Assembly (NCBI GenBank): GCA_002347085.1
Contig: DDWW01000059.1
Location: 26,970-49,512, forward strand
Direction: 5' to 3'
Source of the DNA: Desulfobulbaceae bacterium UBA2276
GTDB lineage: Bacteria > Desulfobacterota > Desulfobulbia > Desulfobulbales > Desulfocapsaceae
DNA: 22,543 bases
Below, piece by piece: positions 7,737 through 15,203 of the stretch. The stretch's first letter is position 1. Each line of letters begins with the position of its first letter. The position numbers and the translations under genes were made by a program. A model generated the notes under the pieces. That model saw nothing but the letters and a program-made list of their open reading frames with translations. It ran no database searches and was not told the DNA's origin.

Positions 7737-8726
7737 TCAGCAGGCAGTAGAGGCCAGGGCCGGTTGCGCCTGGAAAAAAGGACGGAAAATGTCGCTGGCC
7801 GCCTTGGTGTTGCTGATGACCTGTTGGAGCACGGAATGGCTGCCGTTCTCGTTCAGTTCAATCAGCTCCCAGCAGTCGGTGGCATTGGCGATGGCCTGCA
7901 TGAAGGCGAGGTGCTGAGTGTGACCAGTGTGGTGGGCAATAACATGACCCATGACCGGACAGCCAAGGAGTGCCAGATCGCCTACCAGATCAAGTACCTT
8001 ATGACGAACAAATTCATCGTTAAAGCGCAGACCTTCTTCATTCAATACCGATTTTCGATCCCAGTGAATAGCGATGACATTGCTCAGGTTGACCCCTAAG
8101 GCCAGGTCCTGCTTCCACAGATCTTCGACCTGTTCGGCATAGCCAAAAGTTCGGGCCGTAGCAATCTCTCGGGCGAAACGGTCTGCGGTCAGATTGATTG
8201 AGTAGTGCTGGGTCTGAATGATCTGGTCGTCAAAGTTGATCGTGCCGCTGACCTTGAAACCGTTATAGGGCAGAATGCGGAGCAGGCTGTTGCCGTCCTG
8301 ATAGACGATCTCTTTGGTGATGCGTAACACCTTCCGCCGGGCCGTCTGTTTCTGTTTACCGGTTTTGGTCAGGAGGTGCATAAAAGGACCGGCGCTGCCA
8401 TCCATGATCGGGACTTCGCTCCCGTCAAGTTCGATGTCGGCGTTATCGATGCCGAACCCGTGGAGGGCTGCCATGATGTGTTCGGTGGTGGCGATGGTAA
8501 CGCCATGGTCGCTGATGGTGGTGGAGCGACGGGTGTCGACCACTTTGTCCATCTGGGCTTGAACATGCTCACGAGTAGTCAGGTCGCACCGAAAAAAGCG
8601 AATACCGTTGTTGGCAGGGGCCGGCTTGATGGTCATATTAACGGGCTTGCCTGAGTGCAGACCGATGCCGCTGCAACTGATGGTCTTACGGATGGTGTGC
8701 TGATGAGGTTCTGCTTTATATGACAT
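7737..8726 (-). CDS. lpxC: UDP-3-O-acyl-N-acetylglucosamine deacetylase
   Basis: Zinc deacetylase performing the committed step of lipid A synthesis, removing the acetyl group from UDP-3-O-acyl-GlcNAc in the cytoplasm. Seen: SCSGIGLHSGKPV (17-29); TTEHIMAALHGFGIDN, whose His83 is the first zinc ligand; ELDGSEVPIMDGSAGPF (99-115); FNDEFVRHKVLDLVGD with zinc ligands His242 and Asp246; and HHTGH with the catalytic His269. These equal H79, H238, D242 and H265 of E. coli LpxC. Length 329 aa is slightly above the usual ~305, with no FabZ fusion. The ATG has only a weak AAGG 11 nt upstream. It follows lpxK on the same strand with a 217-bp gap and no recognisable promoter, so it may be co-transcribed or have its own start. 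Confidence 0.96.
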   Translation of the reverse strand: MSYKAEPHQHTIRKTISCSGIGLHSGKPVNMTIKPAPANNGIRFFRCDLTTREHVQAQMDKVVDTRRSTTISDHGVTIATTEHIMAALHGFGIDNADIELDGSEVPIMDGSAGPFMHLLTKTGKQKQTARRKVLRITKEIVYQDGNSLLRILPYNGFKVSGTINFDDQIIQTQHYSINLTADRFAREIATARTFGYAEQVEDLWKQDLALGVNLSNVIAIHWDRKSVLNEEGLRFNDEFVRHKVLDLVGDLALLGCPVMGHVIAHHTGHTQHLAFMQAIANATDCWELIELNENGSHSVLQQVISNTKAASDIFRPFFQAQPALASTAC

Positions 8727-8943
8727 AGATGTATAACCTTGAAGTAACCTTGCTGCTCGTGAATAAGGACAACTCGTTCTTTGCTCTATCTATGCAAAAA
8801 ATGATCCAGACTGTGACTGTGGGCATGTTTGGTATGTTTGTATCCTTTATTCAGTATGTTAGCGTGTCTCTGCGCAATACCTCTGGGGCGGATTTGCTGT
8901 GGGGAAAAAAACACGCTGGTGGCCGGAGGTGGGGAATAGCACA

Positions 8944-10014
8944 TCATCTGGTACTTTGGGTGCTCGTCGCCAGCCTCTCCATGATCAAGGTCTTCAGGCC
9001 GTCATCAACACTGCTTTGCATCTGCAGGCTATACAGGGGCAAGGGAAAATCGCAGCTCTTGGAATTGAGTTTGACCATGTCCTTGGCGGTGGTGATCATG
9101 CCCTTCGCCCCGCTGTTTATGGCTGCTTTTTCGATCTGCTGCCGGAGGCGGGGGGTATAGTGTTGATGATCTTTGAGGCCGGTAAAACCACTCAGGATAA
9201 TCCCTTGTTCGGTCAAGGTCTGGCGGAAGGCCTCAGGGCGGGCAATTCCGCAGAAACCAAAGAGGGGGCCTGGCAGGGAGGCAAGGGGAATGGTTTTATT
9301 TTCCAGCTCCAGTCTGGCCTCCTTGGGGGCATACGAACTGAAAAAAACAGGTTGAGAGGGAAAACGATCATGCAGGAGGGCGGCAAATCGATTGGCCCTT
9401 TCTTTGTTGGCGGCTGTTATAGTGGTCAACAGAAAGGCATCGGCACGTTGGAGAGCGGAGACGGGTTCGCGGAGATCGCCACCTGGAAAGACCCGGCTGT
9501 TTCCGGCCAGTGATTCGGCACTGAATAATACCAGATTGATGTCCCGCTCTACGGCCAGATGCTGGAAGCCATCGTCGAGGAGCAGAACATCACAGCCCAG
9601 GGCCTGAATAGCGTGTCGGCAGGGCAGGGCGCGGACAATACCGGTGAGCACCGGGACTCCCGGCAGGGACTCGGCCAGCAGTCTGGGCTCGTCTCCGGCC
9701 TGCTCTGCGTCAAGGTAGATCTCTTTTCCATCAGAGACCACATTGACCTTGTTTCCGGCAGCGCCGCCATAGCCACGACTGATGATGGCCGGCTTGTAAC
9801 CCTGATCCTGTAGAAAAGTGGCCAGGTAACTGACGATAGGAGTCTTGCCGGTGCCGCCCATGGTTAGATTGCCGACTGAGATCACCGGGACCTCCATCTG
9901 GTAACGGCGGAAGAAGCCGCGAGCGTACAAGGAGGATCGGAGTCGCATGACTGTACTGTACAGGGGGCTGAACGGGCGGCCAAGGAGGTACAGATTGTTT
10001 TTGGAGTCAGACAT
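8944..10014 (-). CDS. lpxK: Tetraacyldisaccharide 4'-kinase
   Basis: Phosphorylates the 4' position of the lipid A disaccharide to give lipid IVA; membrane-associated at the cytoplasmic face. Seen: a hydrophobic/basic N-terminus (residues 8-38, the membrane-anchoring helix in this family); Walker A GNLTMGGTGKTP (48-59); ISRGYGG (78-84); GDEP (107-110); and DDGFQH (147-152), the conserved LpxK motif next to the ATP site. Length 356 aa is normal. No convincing Shine-Dalgarno precedes the ATG, but it is the only start that keeps the N-terminal segment. It lies upstream of lpxC on the same strand, so two lipid A steps are grouped here, with lpxB separately at 17.8 kb. No waaA or msbA neighbour is visible. 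Confidence 0.94.
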   Translation of the reverse strand: MSDSKNNLYLLGRPFSPLYSTVMRLRSSLYARGFFRRYQMEVPVISVGNLTMGGTGKTPIVSYLATFLQDQGYKPAIISRGYGGAAGNKVNVVSDGKEIYLDAEQAGDEPRLLAESLPGVPVLTGIVRALPCRHAIQALGCDVLLLDDGFQHLAVERDINLVLFSAESLAGNSRVFPGGDLREPVSALQRADAFLLTTITAANKERANRFAALLHDRFPSQPVFFSSYAPKEARLELENKTIPLASLPGPLFGFCGIARPEAFRQTLTEQGIILSGFTGLKDHQHYTPRLRQQIEKAAINSGAKGMITTAKDMVKLNSKSCDFPLPLYSLQMQSSVDDGLKTLIMERLATSTQSTR

Positions 10015-10345
10015 GAGAGATTATTATGAGAAGTTGAATGGCAAAGGAAATGAGGGTGAACAGGGTATGTTGGATAGGGTCAGGGGTATTGAAAAATGGT
10101 GTTTTTTTTCCGTGAGATGGTATGATTCGCTCTTGAATGAGCGTGTTTTTTACTCGTTCGGTTACGGCTCCTTATGCCGTGTTAGCCCATGAACTGGCCA
10201 TGTTATTTATTTACGACGGCTTAGTTGAGCAATAGGAGCGATGATACTCTCTTTTGCAAAGAGTTTCAGCTTGAAATATGGAGAATGGAGATTGAGTAGA
10301 TTTTGGATCAAGAAAAATCATCATTCTTTAATCGGAGGGGGAAAT
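10015..10345. other. Divergent lpxK/livJ spacer, 331 bp
   Basis: No convincing gene. It holds a repeat copy at 10164-10224 and a short palindrome, CTCTTT-TGC-AAAGAG (10249-10263), which lies about 83 nt before livJ and could be an operator. A strong GGAGGGGG ribosome-binding site (10334-10341) belongs to livJ. I could not find a promoter with good -35/-10 spacing. A TTGGAT/TTTAAT pair at 10303-10332 overlaps the ribosome-binding site and cannot serve livJ. Confidence 0.6.
10164..10224. repeat. Intergenic repeat copy: CTTAT-loop hairpin plus ACGACGGCTTA
   Basis: Hairpin ACGGC (10164-10168), loop TCCTTAT, GCCGT (10176-10180), followed 33 nt later by ACGACGGCTTAG (10213-10224). The layout matches 3477-3538 closely, with hairpin-to-motif distances of 32-34 nt, while the intervening sequence differs. 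Confidence 0.6.
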
Positions 10346-11488
10346 ATGAAGGTACACATAAAAACACCAAAGAAAATACAGGCTCTGGTAAGCGCGGCGG
10401 TCGTTGGGTTGTCTATGATGATTCCCGTAGCCGGCATGGCTGGCGACACTATCAAACTTGGGGTTGCCGGTGCTCATAGCGGGGATTTGGCATCCTATGG
10501 CCTGCCTACCGTCAATGCCGCAAAAATAGTGGTGGCGGAGCTGAACGCCAAGGGCGGAATCAATGGTAAACAGGTAGAGCTGTTGATTGAAGACGATGCC
10601 TGCAAGCCTGAGGTGGCAACCAATACCGCAACCAAGTTGGTCTCGCAGAAGGTTGATGTGGTGATCGGCCATATCTGTTCTGGTGCTACTAAGGCGGCTC
10701 TTCCTATCTATAAGGCCGCTGGGGTTGTTTTGATCTCTCCTTCGGCCACCAGTCCGGACTTGACCCAGAGTGGCGAGTATCCAAATTTTTTCCGGACCAT
10801 AGCCTCTGATGACATGCAGGCCAGGGCCGAGGTCGATTATGCTACGAACGTGCTTGGCGTCAAGAAGATTGCGGTAATCCATGATAAGGGTGATTACGGC
10901 AAGGGACTGGCCGAGTTTGCCAAGGGGTTTATCGAAAAATCGGGAAAGGCTGAGGTCGCCCTCTTTGAAGGGGTGACTCCCGGGGCGGTTGATTATTCAG
11001 CCATAGTCCAGAAAATCAAACAATCTCAGGCCGATGCCGTTATCTTTGGCGGCTACCATCCCGAGGCCTCCAAGATTGTTTCCATGATGCGTAAAAAGCG
11101 GATGGACACGGTCTTTCTCTCTGACGATGGGGTAAAAGATGACACTTTTATCAAGGTCGCCGGCAAGGACGCGGAAGGGGTATATGCCACCGGTCCGCAG
11201 GATAACTCGAAAAATCCTCTGTCCCAGGCAGCTAAGGATGCCCACAAGAAGACCTTCAGCAGTGATGCCGGCGCCTTCTATGAAAATGCCTATTCCGCGA
11301 CAGTGGCTATTCTGAATGCCATTGAGAAGGCGGATTCTACTGAAATTGCGGCAGTGACCAAGGCCCTGCAGGCCGAAAAAGTGGAGACTCCGGTGGGTAG
11401 TATCAACTTTGATGCCAAGGGCGATGCCGTAGGCGTGGGGTTTGCCATGTATCAGGTTAGAAATGGTCAGTTTGTTGAAGTGAAATAA
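10346..11488 (+). CDS. livJ: Branched-chain amino acid ABC transporter, periplasmic substrate-binding protein
   Basis: Periplasmic receptor delivering branched-chain (or related) amino acids to the LivHMGF permease. Seen: a signal peptide with basic start MKVHIKTPKK, hydrophobic core VSAAVVGLSMMIPV and cleavage likely after AGMA (residue ~31). The mature protein opens with IKLGVAGAHSGDLASYG, the Leu/Ile/Val-binding type I periplasmic fold. ELNAKGGINGKQVELLIEDDACKPEVA and the VDVVIGHICSGAT region form the ligand cleft of the first lobe. Length 380 aa is normal. Start chosen at 10346 because GGAGGGGG ends 4 nt upstream and the signal peptide begins there. It is followed by its own terminator, so it can be expressed in excess over the permease genes, as expected for a binding protein. 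Actual ligand (Leu/Ile/Val, urea or amide) not determinable. Confidence 0.93.
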   Translation: MKVHIKTPKKIQALVSAAVVGLSMMIPVAGMAGDTIKLGVAGAHSGDLASYGLPTVNAAKIVVAELNAKGGINGKQVELLIEDDACKPEVATNTATKLVSQKVDVVIGHICSGATKAALPIYKAAGVVLISPSATSPDLTQSGEYPNFFRTIASDDMQARAEVDYATNVLGVKKIAVIHDKGDYGKGLAEFAKGFIEKSGKAEVALFEGVTPGAVDYSAIVQKIKQSQADAVIFGGYHPEASKIVSMMRKKRMDTVFLSDDGVKDDTFIKVAGKDAEGVYATGPQDNSKNPLSQAAKDAHKKTFSSDAGAFYENAYSATVAILNAIEKADSTEIAAVTKALQAEKVETPVGSINFDAKGDAVGVGFAMYQVRNGQFVEVK

Positions 11489-11512
11489 ACGTTTCTGGTA
11501 GTACCTGTCATA

Positions 11513-11551
11513 TCTGAAACAGAGGGTCTTGCTCTGTTTCAGACTCTTTTT
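11513..11551 (+). terminator. Rho-independent terminator after livJ
   Basis: A perfect 12-bp stem TCTGAAACAGAG (11513-11524) with CTCTGTTTCAGA (11532-11543), a 7-nt loop, then CTCTTTTT. It sits 24 nt after the livJ stop and separates livJ from the rest of the liv cluster. Confidence 0.88.
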
Positions 11552-11650
11552 GTTCGGGTTGTTTGCCTTTTTTGAGCCGAGTGTTGATTTAGTTATCTGA
11601 CTTTCGTGTGTCGTCCCGCAGGGAACTTTGGGGCGGCATGGGAAGCATAG

Positions 11651-11673
11651 TCCTGGATGTGTCACATCCAGGA
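11651..11673. promoter_or_regulatory. 23-bp palindrome, candidate operator
   Basis: TCCTGGATGTG (11651-11661), one central T, CACATCCAGGA (11663-11673): 11 bp arms, perfect. It lies 31 nt before the start of the secreted beta-helix gene and has no T-tract after it, so a protein-binding dyad or 5'-leader hairpin is more likely than a terminator. Confidence 0.45.
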
Positions 11674-11704
11674 AATTTATAACTTTTTCAAGGGAGGTTG
11701 TGCC

Positions 11705-12673
11705 ATGAACACAAGAAAAAACAGTTTCAGGATGATGTCGCTGCTGGCCGGTCTTTTATGCATCTGGTTAACGACAGGAGCCCAAGCGGCTGACCGGGTG
11801 GTGGTGGTTCCCTTAGGGGGCGGCAAACCCTTGCAGAATGTTGTCACCGTGGCCAAGGCAGGCGGCAAGTTTACCGATCCGGTGGCGGCGATGAATTCCA
11901 TTACCGATGCCAGTGCCACCAATCCTTACCTCCTCCTTATTGCCCCTGGACAATATACCCTGACGAGTGCCCTGGTGATGAAGGAGTTTGTCGATGTCAG
12001 CGGCAGCGGTGAACAAATCACCTGGCTGATCGGAGCGATCAGCAGTTCTAATGTTGATGAGACTTCGGCCATCGTCAAAGGGGCCAAGCATGCCACCCTG
12101 TCTAATCTCAGCGTGAGCAATACCGGTGGCGGCACGCATTCCTTTGGCATTTTCACTACAGGACTCGATATAACGGCCCGACTGCAACAGATATCTGTGT
12201 ATGCCAAGGGGGGATCGGCTAATGTCGGTATAAATAATTGGGAAACTTCATCGCCGTTTATAACCGGAGTGAATATCGCTGTGCAAGGGACAGGGACACA
12301 AGTTAGTTATGGCATTTATAACTTTAATAATGCCTTACCGACAATAATCGGGGCGAATGCCCTTGTGTGGGGGGGTGGGTCGACTAATGGTATTTATAAT
12401 GCTACAAGCCCATTGGTGGTAATAGATGGGGCAAATGTTTACGCGTATGGTGGAACAACTAATAGAGGAGTAGTAAACAGTAGTTCCAACGATGTGAAAA
12501 TTCGGCGGAGCACGATTTCCGGTACGACTGATGGCCTTGTAAATAGTAGTGGAAGTATAAATACAAGGGTAAGTCAGTCCACCATTATCAATGGGGTCTC
12601 CGGTGGCGGATACACCTGTGTTGCCAGTGATGATAACCTGGGAAACGAGTTGAATAATCTGACATGCCTATAA
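11705..12673 (+). CDS. Secreted right-handed beta-helix protein of unknown function
   Basis: Function unknown. The 322-aa product has a clear signal peptide (RKNSFRMMSLLAGLLCIWLTTGAQA, cut after ~28) and then a pectin-lyase-like solenoid. The first part (PYLLLIAPGQYTLTSALVM, then SGSGEQITWLIGA) resembles the opening of pectinesterase/parallel beta-helix domains. It is followed by coils of about 23-28 residues repeating a G-(I/V)-x-N pattern (VGINN, YGIYN, NGIYN, RGVVN, DGLVN), ending with two cysteines (C316-type and C321-type) near the C-terminus. No catalytic residues of polysaccharide lyases can be assigned, so a surface or adhesion role is as likely as an enzyme. Start at 11705 is set by GGGAGG 8 nt upstream and the signal peptide. 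It sits between livJ and livH, which is unusual. The 3' half is clearly AT-richer than its neighbours (37-40% GC in sampled 60-bp blocks versus ~55% in livH). Confidence 0.8.
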   Translation: MNTRKNSFRMMSLLAGLLCIWLTTGAQAADRVVVVPLGGGKPLQNVVTVAKAGGKFTDPVAAMNSITDASATNPYLLLIAPGQYTLTSALVMKEFVDVSGSGEQITWLIGAISSSNVDETSAIVKGAKHATLSNLSVSNTGGGTHSFGIFTTGLDITARLQQISVYAKGGSANVGINNWETSSPFITGVNIAVQGTGTQVSYGIYNFNNALPTIIGANALVWGGGSTNGIYNATSPLVVIDGANVYAYGGTTNRGVVNSSSNDVKIRRSTISGTTDGLVNSSGSINTRVSQSTIINGVSGGGYTCVASDDNLGNELNNLTCL

Positions 12674-12791
12674 GGTATAGGTCACGAAAAACTGACCGGT
12701 CCACTTGCAAAGAGGAAGAAGACATCATTGCTCTATGTTGGCAAAAAATTGATTTTATCCGGTTTGAAAGTCAGTGTGCTTTGGTAACGAT

Positions 12792-12826
12792 GCAGCGACC
12801 CAACAGTACCCTGGTTGTGTCGCTGC
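12792..12826. other. Hairpin in the leader upstream of livH
   Basis: GCAGCGAC at 12792-12799 pairs with GTCGCTGC at 12819-12826, and the stem continues inward (CAACAG against CTGGTTG, one mismatch and one bulge) around a 4-nt loop. No U-tract follows. It lies 45 nt before livH in the 198-bp gap after the beta-helix gene, where no promoter or Shine-Dalgarno could be recognised. Confidence 0.5.
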
Positions 12827-12871
12827 CGACTGATTGCTGACATTCAGGTCTGACTTCCTGCATAGAATTGT

Positions 12872-13774
12872 ATGGATTATTTCATTGAACTCTTTTTGAG
12901 CGGCCTGACCCGAGGTTCGATCTACGCCCTGATTGCCCTTGGCTACACCATGGTCTATGGCATTATCGGTCTGATCAATTTTGCCCATGGCGAGATTTAC
13001 ATGATCGGGGCCTTTACCTCGTTTATCGTGGCCACGGTGCTGTCGATCTATGGCTTTCCCTTGCTTGCCATTGTCATTGTTGCCGGAGTAGCGGCGGCGA
13101 TCTGGTCATCGGCCTATGGCTATACCGTTGAAAAAATAGCCTACAAACCCTTGCGCCGCGCGCCGCGTCTGGCGCCGCTGATCAGTGCCATCGGCATGTC
13201 CATCTTTCTGCAGAATTATGTCCTTCTGGCCCAGACCTCGGACTTTCTCCCCTTTCCTGAATTGATCCCGGAATTTGCCTTCATGGAACCGGTGGCCCAT
13301 ATCATTGGCTCTTCGGATCTGGTCATCCTGGTCGCCACGACGGTGGTGATGCTGGCCCTTACCCTCCTGATCAAGTTTACCAAGATCGGCAAGGCCATGC
13401 GGGCCACGGCCCAGGATAAGACCATGGCCCTGCTCGTCGGCATCAATGTCGATCGGGTCATCTCGGCGACCTTTATTATCGGCTCGGCCTTGGCTGCCAT
13501 CGGGGGGCTGCTGATCGCCTCGCATATTGGTCAGATTAACTTTGCCATTGGCTTTCTGGCTGGGATCAAGGCCTTTACCGCAGCGGTCCTGGGCGGGATC
13601 GGCTCTATTCCCGGCGCGGTTCTGGGGAGTCTCATTCTGGGGCTGACCGAGAGTTTTGCCACCGGTTATGTCTCCAGTGACTATGAAGATGTCTTTGCCT
13701 TTTCTCTGCTGGTGCTGATCCTTATTTTTAAGCCTTCCGGCCTGCTTGGCAAGGCTGAGACCAAAAAAGTGTGA
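12872..13774 (+). CDS. livH: Branched-chain amino acid ABC transporter permease LivH
   Basis: Inner-membrane permease, one half of the LivHM channel. Seen: a nearly all-hydrophobic 300-aa protein with about eight membrane segments; the LivH hallmark N-terminus LSGLTRGSIYALIALGYTMVYGIIGLINFAHGE (9-41); a cytoplasmic EAA-type coupling loop around TKIGKAMRATAQDKTMALLVGINVD; and a C-terminal FLAGIKAFTAAVLGGIGSIPGAVLGS. Normal length. The frame closes upstream at a TAG, so ATG 12872 is the only reasonable start, yet no Shine-Dalgarno is visible before it. livM follows after 10 nt. A transcript for livHMGF must start downstream of the livJ terminator, or read through from the beta-helix gene. Confidence 0.96.
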   Translation: MDYFIELFLSGLTRGSIYALIALGYTMVYGIIGLINFAHGEIYMIGAFTSFIVATVLSIYGFPLLAIVIVAGVAAAIWSSAYGYTVEKIAYKPLRRAPRLAPLISAIGMSIFLQNYVLLAQTSDFLPFPELIPEFAFMEPVAHIIGSSDLVILVATTVVMLALTLLIKFTKIGKAMRATAQDKTMALLVGINVDRVISATFIIGSALAAIGGLLIASHIGQINFAIGFLAGIKAFTAAVLGGIGSIPGAVLGSLILGLTESFATGYVSSDYEDVFAFSLLVLILIFKPSGLLGKAETKKV

Positions 13775-13784
13775 ACGGGCGGCC

Positions 13785-15017
13785 ATGATTCCTCTGATTT
13801 CCCTGAAGGAAATGAAACGATCCCTGCTGATCGCCCTCTGGTTTGCCTTTCTCACCTTTCCGATCATGGTGATTCGGGTCAATCCCATCGAGCGCACGGT
13901 CTCCTGGCGGTGGACCAATCTGCTGTATGTGGCCTTGGGCAGCTTCGTCATCTCTCTGCTGGTCAAGGCCTGGGCTATCGGGAAGGAGCGGCGGGCGGGA
14001 GCGGCGGCGGCCCGGCAACAGACTCCCGGCTCGGCGGCAATCTCGATTATTCAGGCAATCCTGAACCGGCCGGCATATTGGTATCCTCTCGCTGTCTTGG
14101 TCTCAGGGCTTGCCCTGGCTTTTCCCCATCTCTTTTCCACCTATCAAACCAATATCATGATCACCGCCCTGATGTATGTCGTGTTGGGGCTGGGCTTGAA
14201 TATCGTGGTCGGGGTGGCGGGACTGCTTGATCTTGGCTACGTCGCTTTTTACGCAGTGGGGGCCTACAGTTACGCGCTCTTGAATCTGCATTTTGGTCTG
14301 GGCTTCTGGGCGGCTTTGCCCATAGGCGGGCTCCTGGCGGCTCTCTTTGGGGTGGTGCTGGGCTTTCCGGTACTGCGCTTACGGGGGGATTATCTGGCCA
14401 TCGTCACCCTGGGTTTTGGCGAGATTATCCGCCTGATCTTAGAAAACTGGAGCGATTTTTCCAAGGGGCCGAGCGGAATCAGCAATATCCCTCGCCCCGG
14501 ATTCTTCGGGGTGGAGATGGCTCTCGATCAGGCCATGATCTATATGTATTATCTGATGATCGGCTTGTTGGTGGTGACTATCTTTGTGGTCAATCGGCTC
14601 CAGGACTCACGGTTGGGACGGGCCTGGCTGGCCCTGCGCGAGGATGAGATTGCCTGTCAGGCCATGGGGATCGACAAGACCCGCACCAAGCTCATCGCCT
14701 TTGCCTTGGGTGCCTTCTGGGCCGGTCTGATCGGGGTGATATTTGGGGCCAAGACCACCTTTGTCAATCCGGCCAGTTTTACCTTTATGGAGTCGGCTAT
14801 TATCCTCTCCATTGTCGTACTCGGCGGGATGGGTTCCATCATCGGGGTAGTTTTTGGAGCCCTGATCCTGATCCTGCTTCCTGAATATCTCCGCGCCCTG
14901 TCTGAATATCGGATGCTGGCCTTTGGCGCCATTCTGATTGGCATGATGATCTTCAAGCCGGAAGGATTGATTGCGGGCGTCCGCCGGGTTTACCGTTTTC
15001 AGGGGCGGGGAAGATGA
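13785..15017 (+). CDS. livM: Branched-chain amino acid ABC transporter permease LivM
   Basis: Second permease subunit of the Liv transporter, inner membrane. Seen: an N-terminal membrane segment (LLIALWFAFLTFPIMVIRV), a cytoplasmic Ala/Arg-rich linker (KERRAGAAAARQQ), then a membrane core with LGLGLNIVVGVAGLLDLGYVAFYAVGAY, the LivM signature. Also seen are GDYLAIVTLGFGEIIRLILENW and the coupling loop SRLGRAWLALREDEIACQAMGIDKTRTK. Length 410 aa fits the long LivM type with the extra N-terminal helix, like E. coli. ATG 13785 is chosen because it comes 10 nt after livH; the in-frame ATG at 13812 has AAGGA but only about 1-2 nt of spacing. The TGA stop overlaps the left edge of the 181-bp inverted-repeat element. 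Confidence 0.94.
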   Translation: MIPLISLKEMKRSLLIALWFAFLTFPIMVIRVNPIERTVSWRWTNLLYVALGSFVISLLVKAWAIGKERRAGAAAARQQTPGSAAISIIQAILNRPAYWYPLAVLVSGLALAFPHLFSTYQTNIMITALMYVVLGLGLNIVVGVAGLLDLGYVAFYAVGAYSYALLNLHFGLGFWAALPIGGLLAALFGVVLGFPVLRLRGDYLAIVTLGFGEIIRLILENWSDFSKGPSGISNIPRPGFFGVEMALDQAMIYMYYLMIGLLVVTIFVVNRLQDSRLGRAWLALREDEIACQAMGIDKTRTKLIAFALGAFWAGLIGVIFGAKTTFVNPASFTFMESAIILSIVVLGGMGSIIGVVFGALILILLPEYLRALSEYRMLAFGAILIGMMIFKPEGLIAGVRRVYRFQGRGR

Positions 15018-15073
15018 ATTACGAATTACAAATTACGATTCGTCCGGCTTGTAATTCGAAGTTCATAATTGTT

Positions 15074-15112
15074 TTCATCTGGTTCCCATGCGGCGCTTGG
15101 GAACCAGATGAA
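15074..15112. repeat. REP-like palindrome
   Basis: A perfect 15-bp inverted repeat, TTCATCTGGTTCCCA (15074-15088) with TGGGAACCAGATGAA (15098-15112), around TGCGGCGCT. The centre ATGC-GGC-GCTT is a one-base variant of the ATGC-NNN-GCAT core found at 16739-16816 and 21517-21527. Confidence 0.75.
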
Positions 15113-15113
15113 C

Positions 15114-15130
15114 CGACCGTCTTATGGTCG
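15114..15130. repeat. CTTAT-loop hairpin with a changed stem
   Basis: CGACC (15114-15118), loop GTCTTAT, GGTCG (15126-15130). The loop resembles those at 3482-3488 and 10169-10175, while the stem differs on both sides but still pairs, which argues for conserved structure. Confidence 0.5.
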
Positions 15131-15203
15131 AAATAGACGGGATGCGAGAATGGATGTATCCTATCTGCTGTTAATTCGTAATTCGTAATTCGTAATTGTA
15201 ACT

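Larger units (their letters stand above)
15017..15197. mobile_element. MITE-like element with 22-bp terminal inverted repeats filling the livM-livG gap
   Basis: Left terminus 15017-15038 is built of three AATTACG/AATTACA heptads. Right terminus 15176-15197 is its reverse complement at 21 of 22 positions. The 137 bp between hold a REP-like palindrome (15074-15112) and a CTTAT-loop hairpin (15114-15130), but no reading frame of note. The left end begins at the last base of the livM stop codon. The right end is 6 nt before the livG ATG. No clear target duplication was seen, so transposition is inferred from the terminal repeats only. Confidence 0.6.

Noticed and set aside
10013..10192. 59-codon plus-strand frame in the lpxK/livJ spacer with GGAG 6 nt upstream
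   Set aside because: The apparent ribosome-binding site is part of lpxK codons 2-4 read backwards, the frame ends inside a dispersed repeat hairpin, and the product resembles nothing known.
13106..13966. 286-codon minus-strand open frame opposite livH/livM
   Set aside because: Very polar Arg/Gly/Asp-rich translation typical of the reverse strand of a membrane protein gene; no motif.
15017..15200. Short direct repeats (AATTACG / TAATTCG) as a CRISPR array or origin iterons
   Set aside because: Units are 7 bp, contiguous and limited to two inverted clusters with no spacers; they fit terminal repeats of a small element instead.
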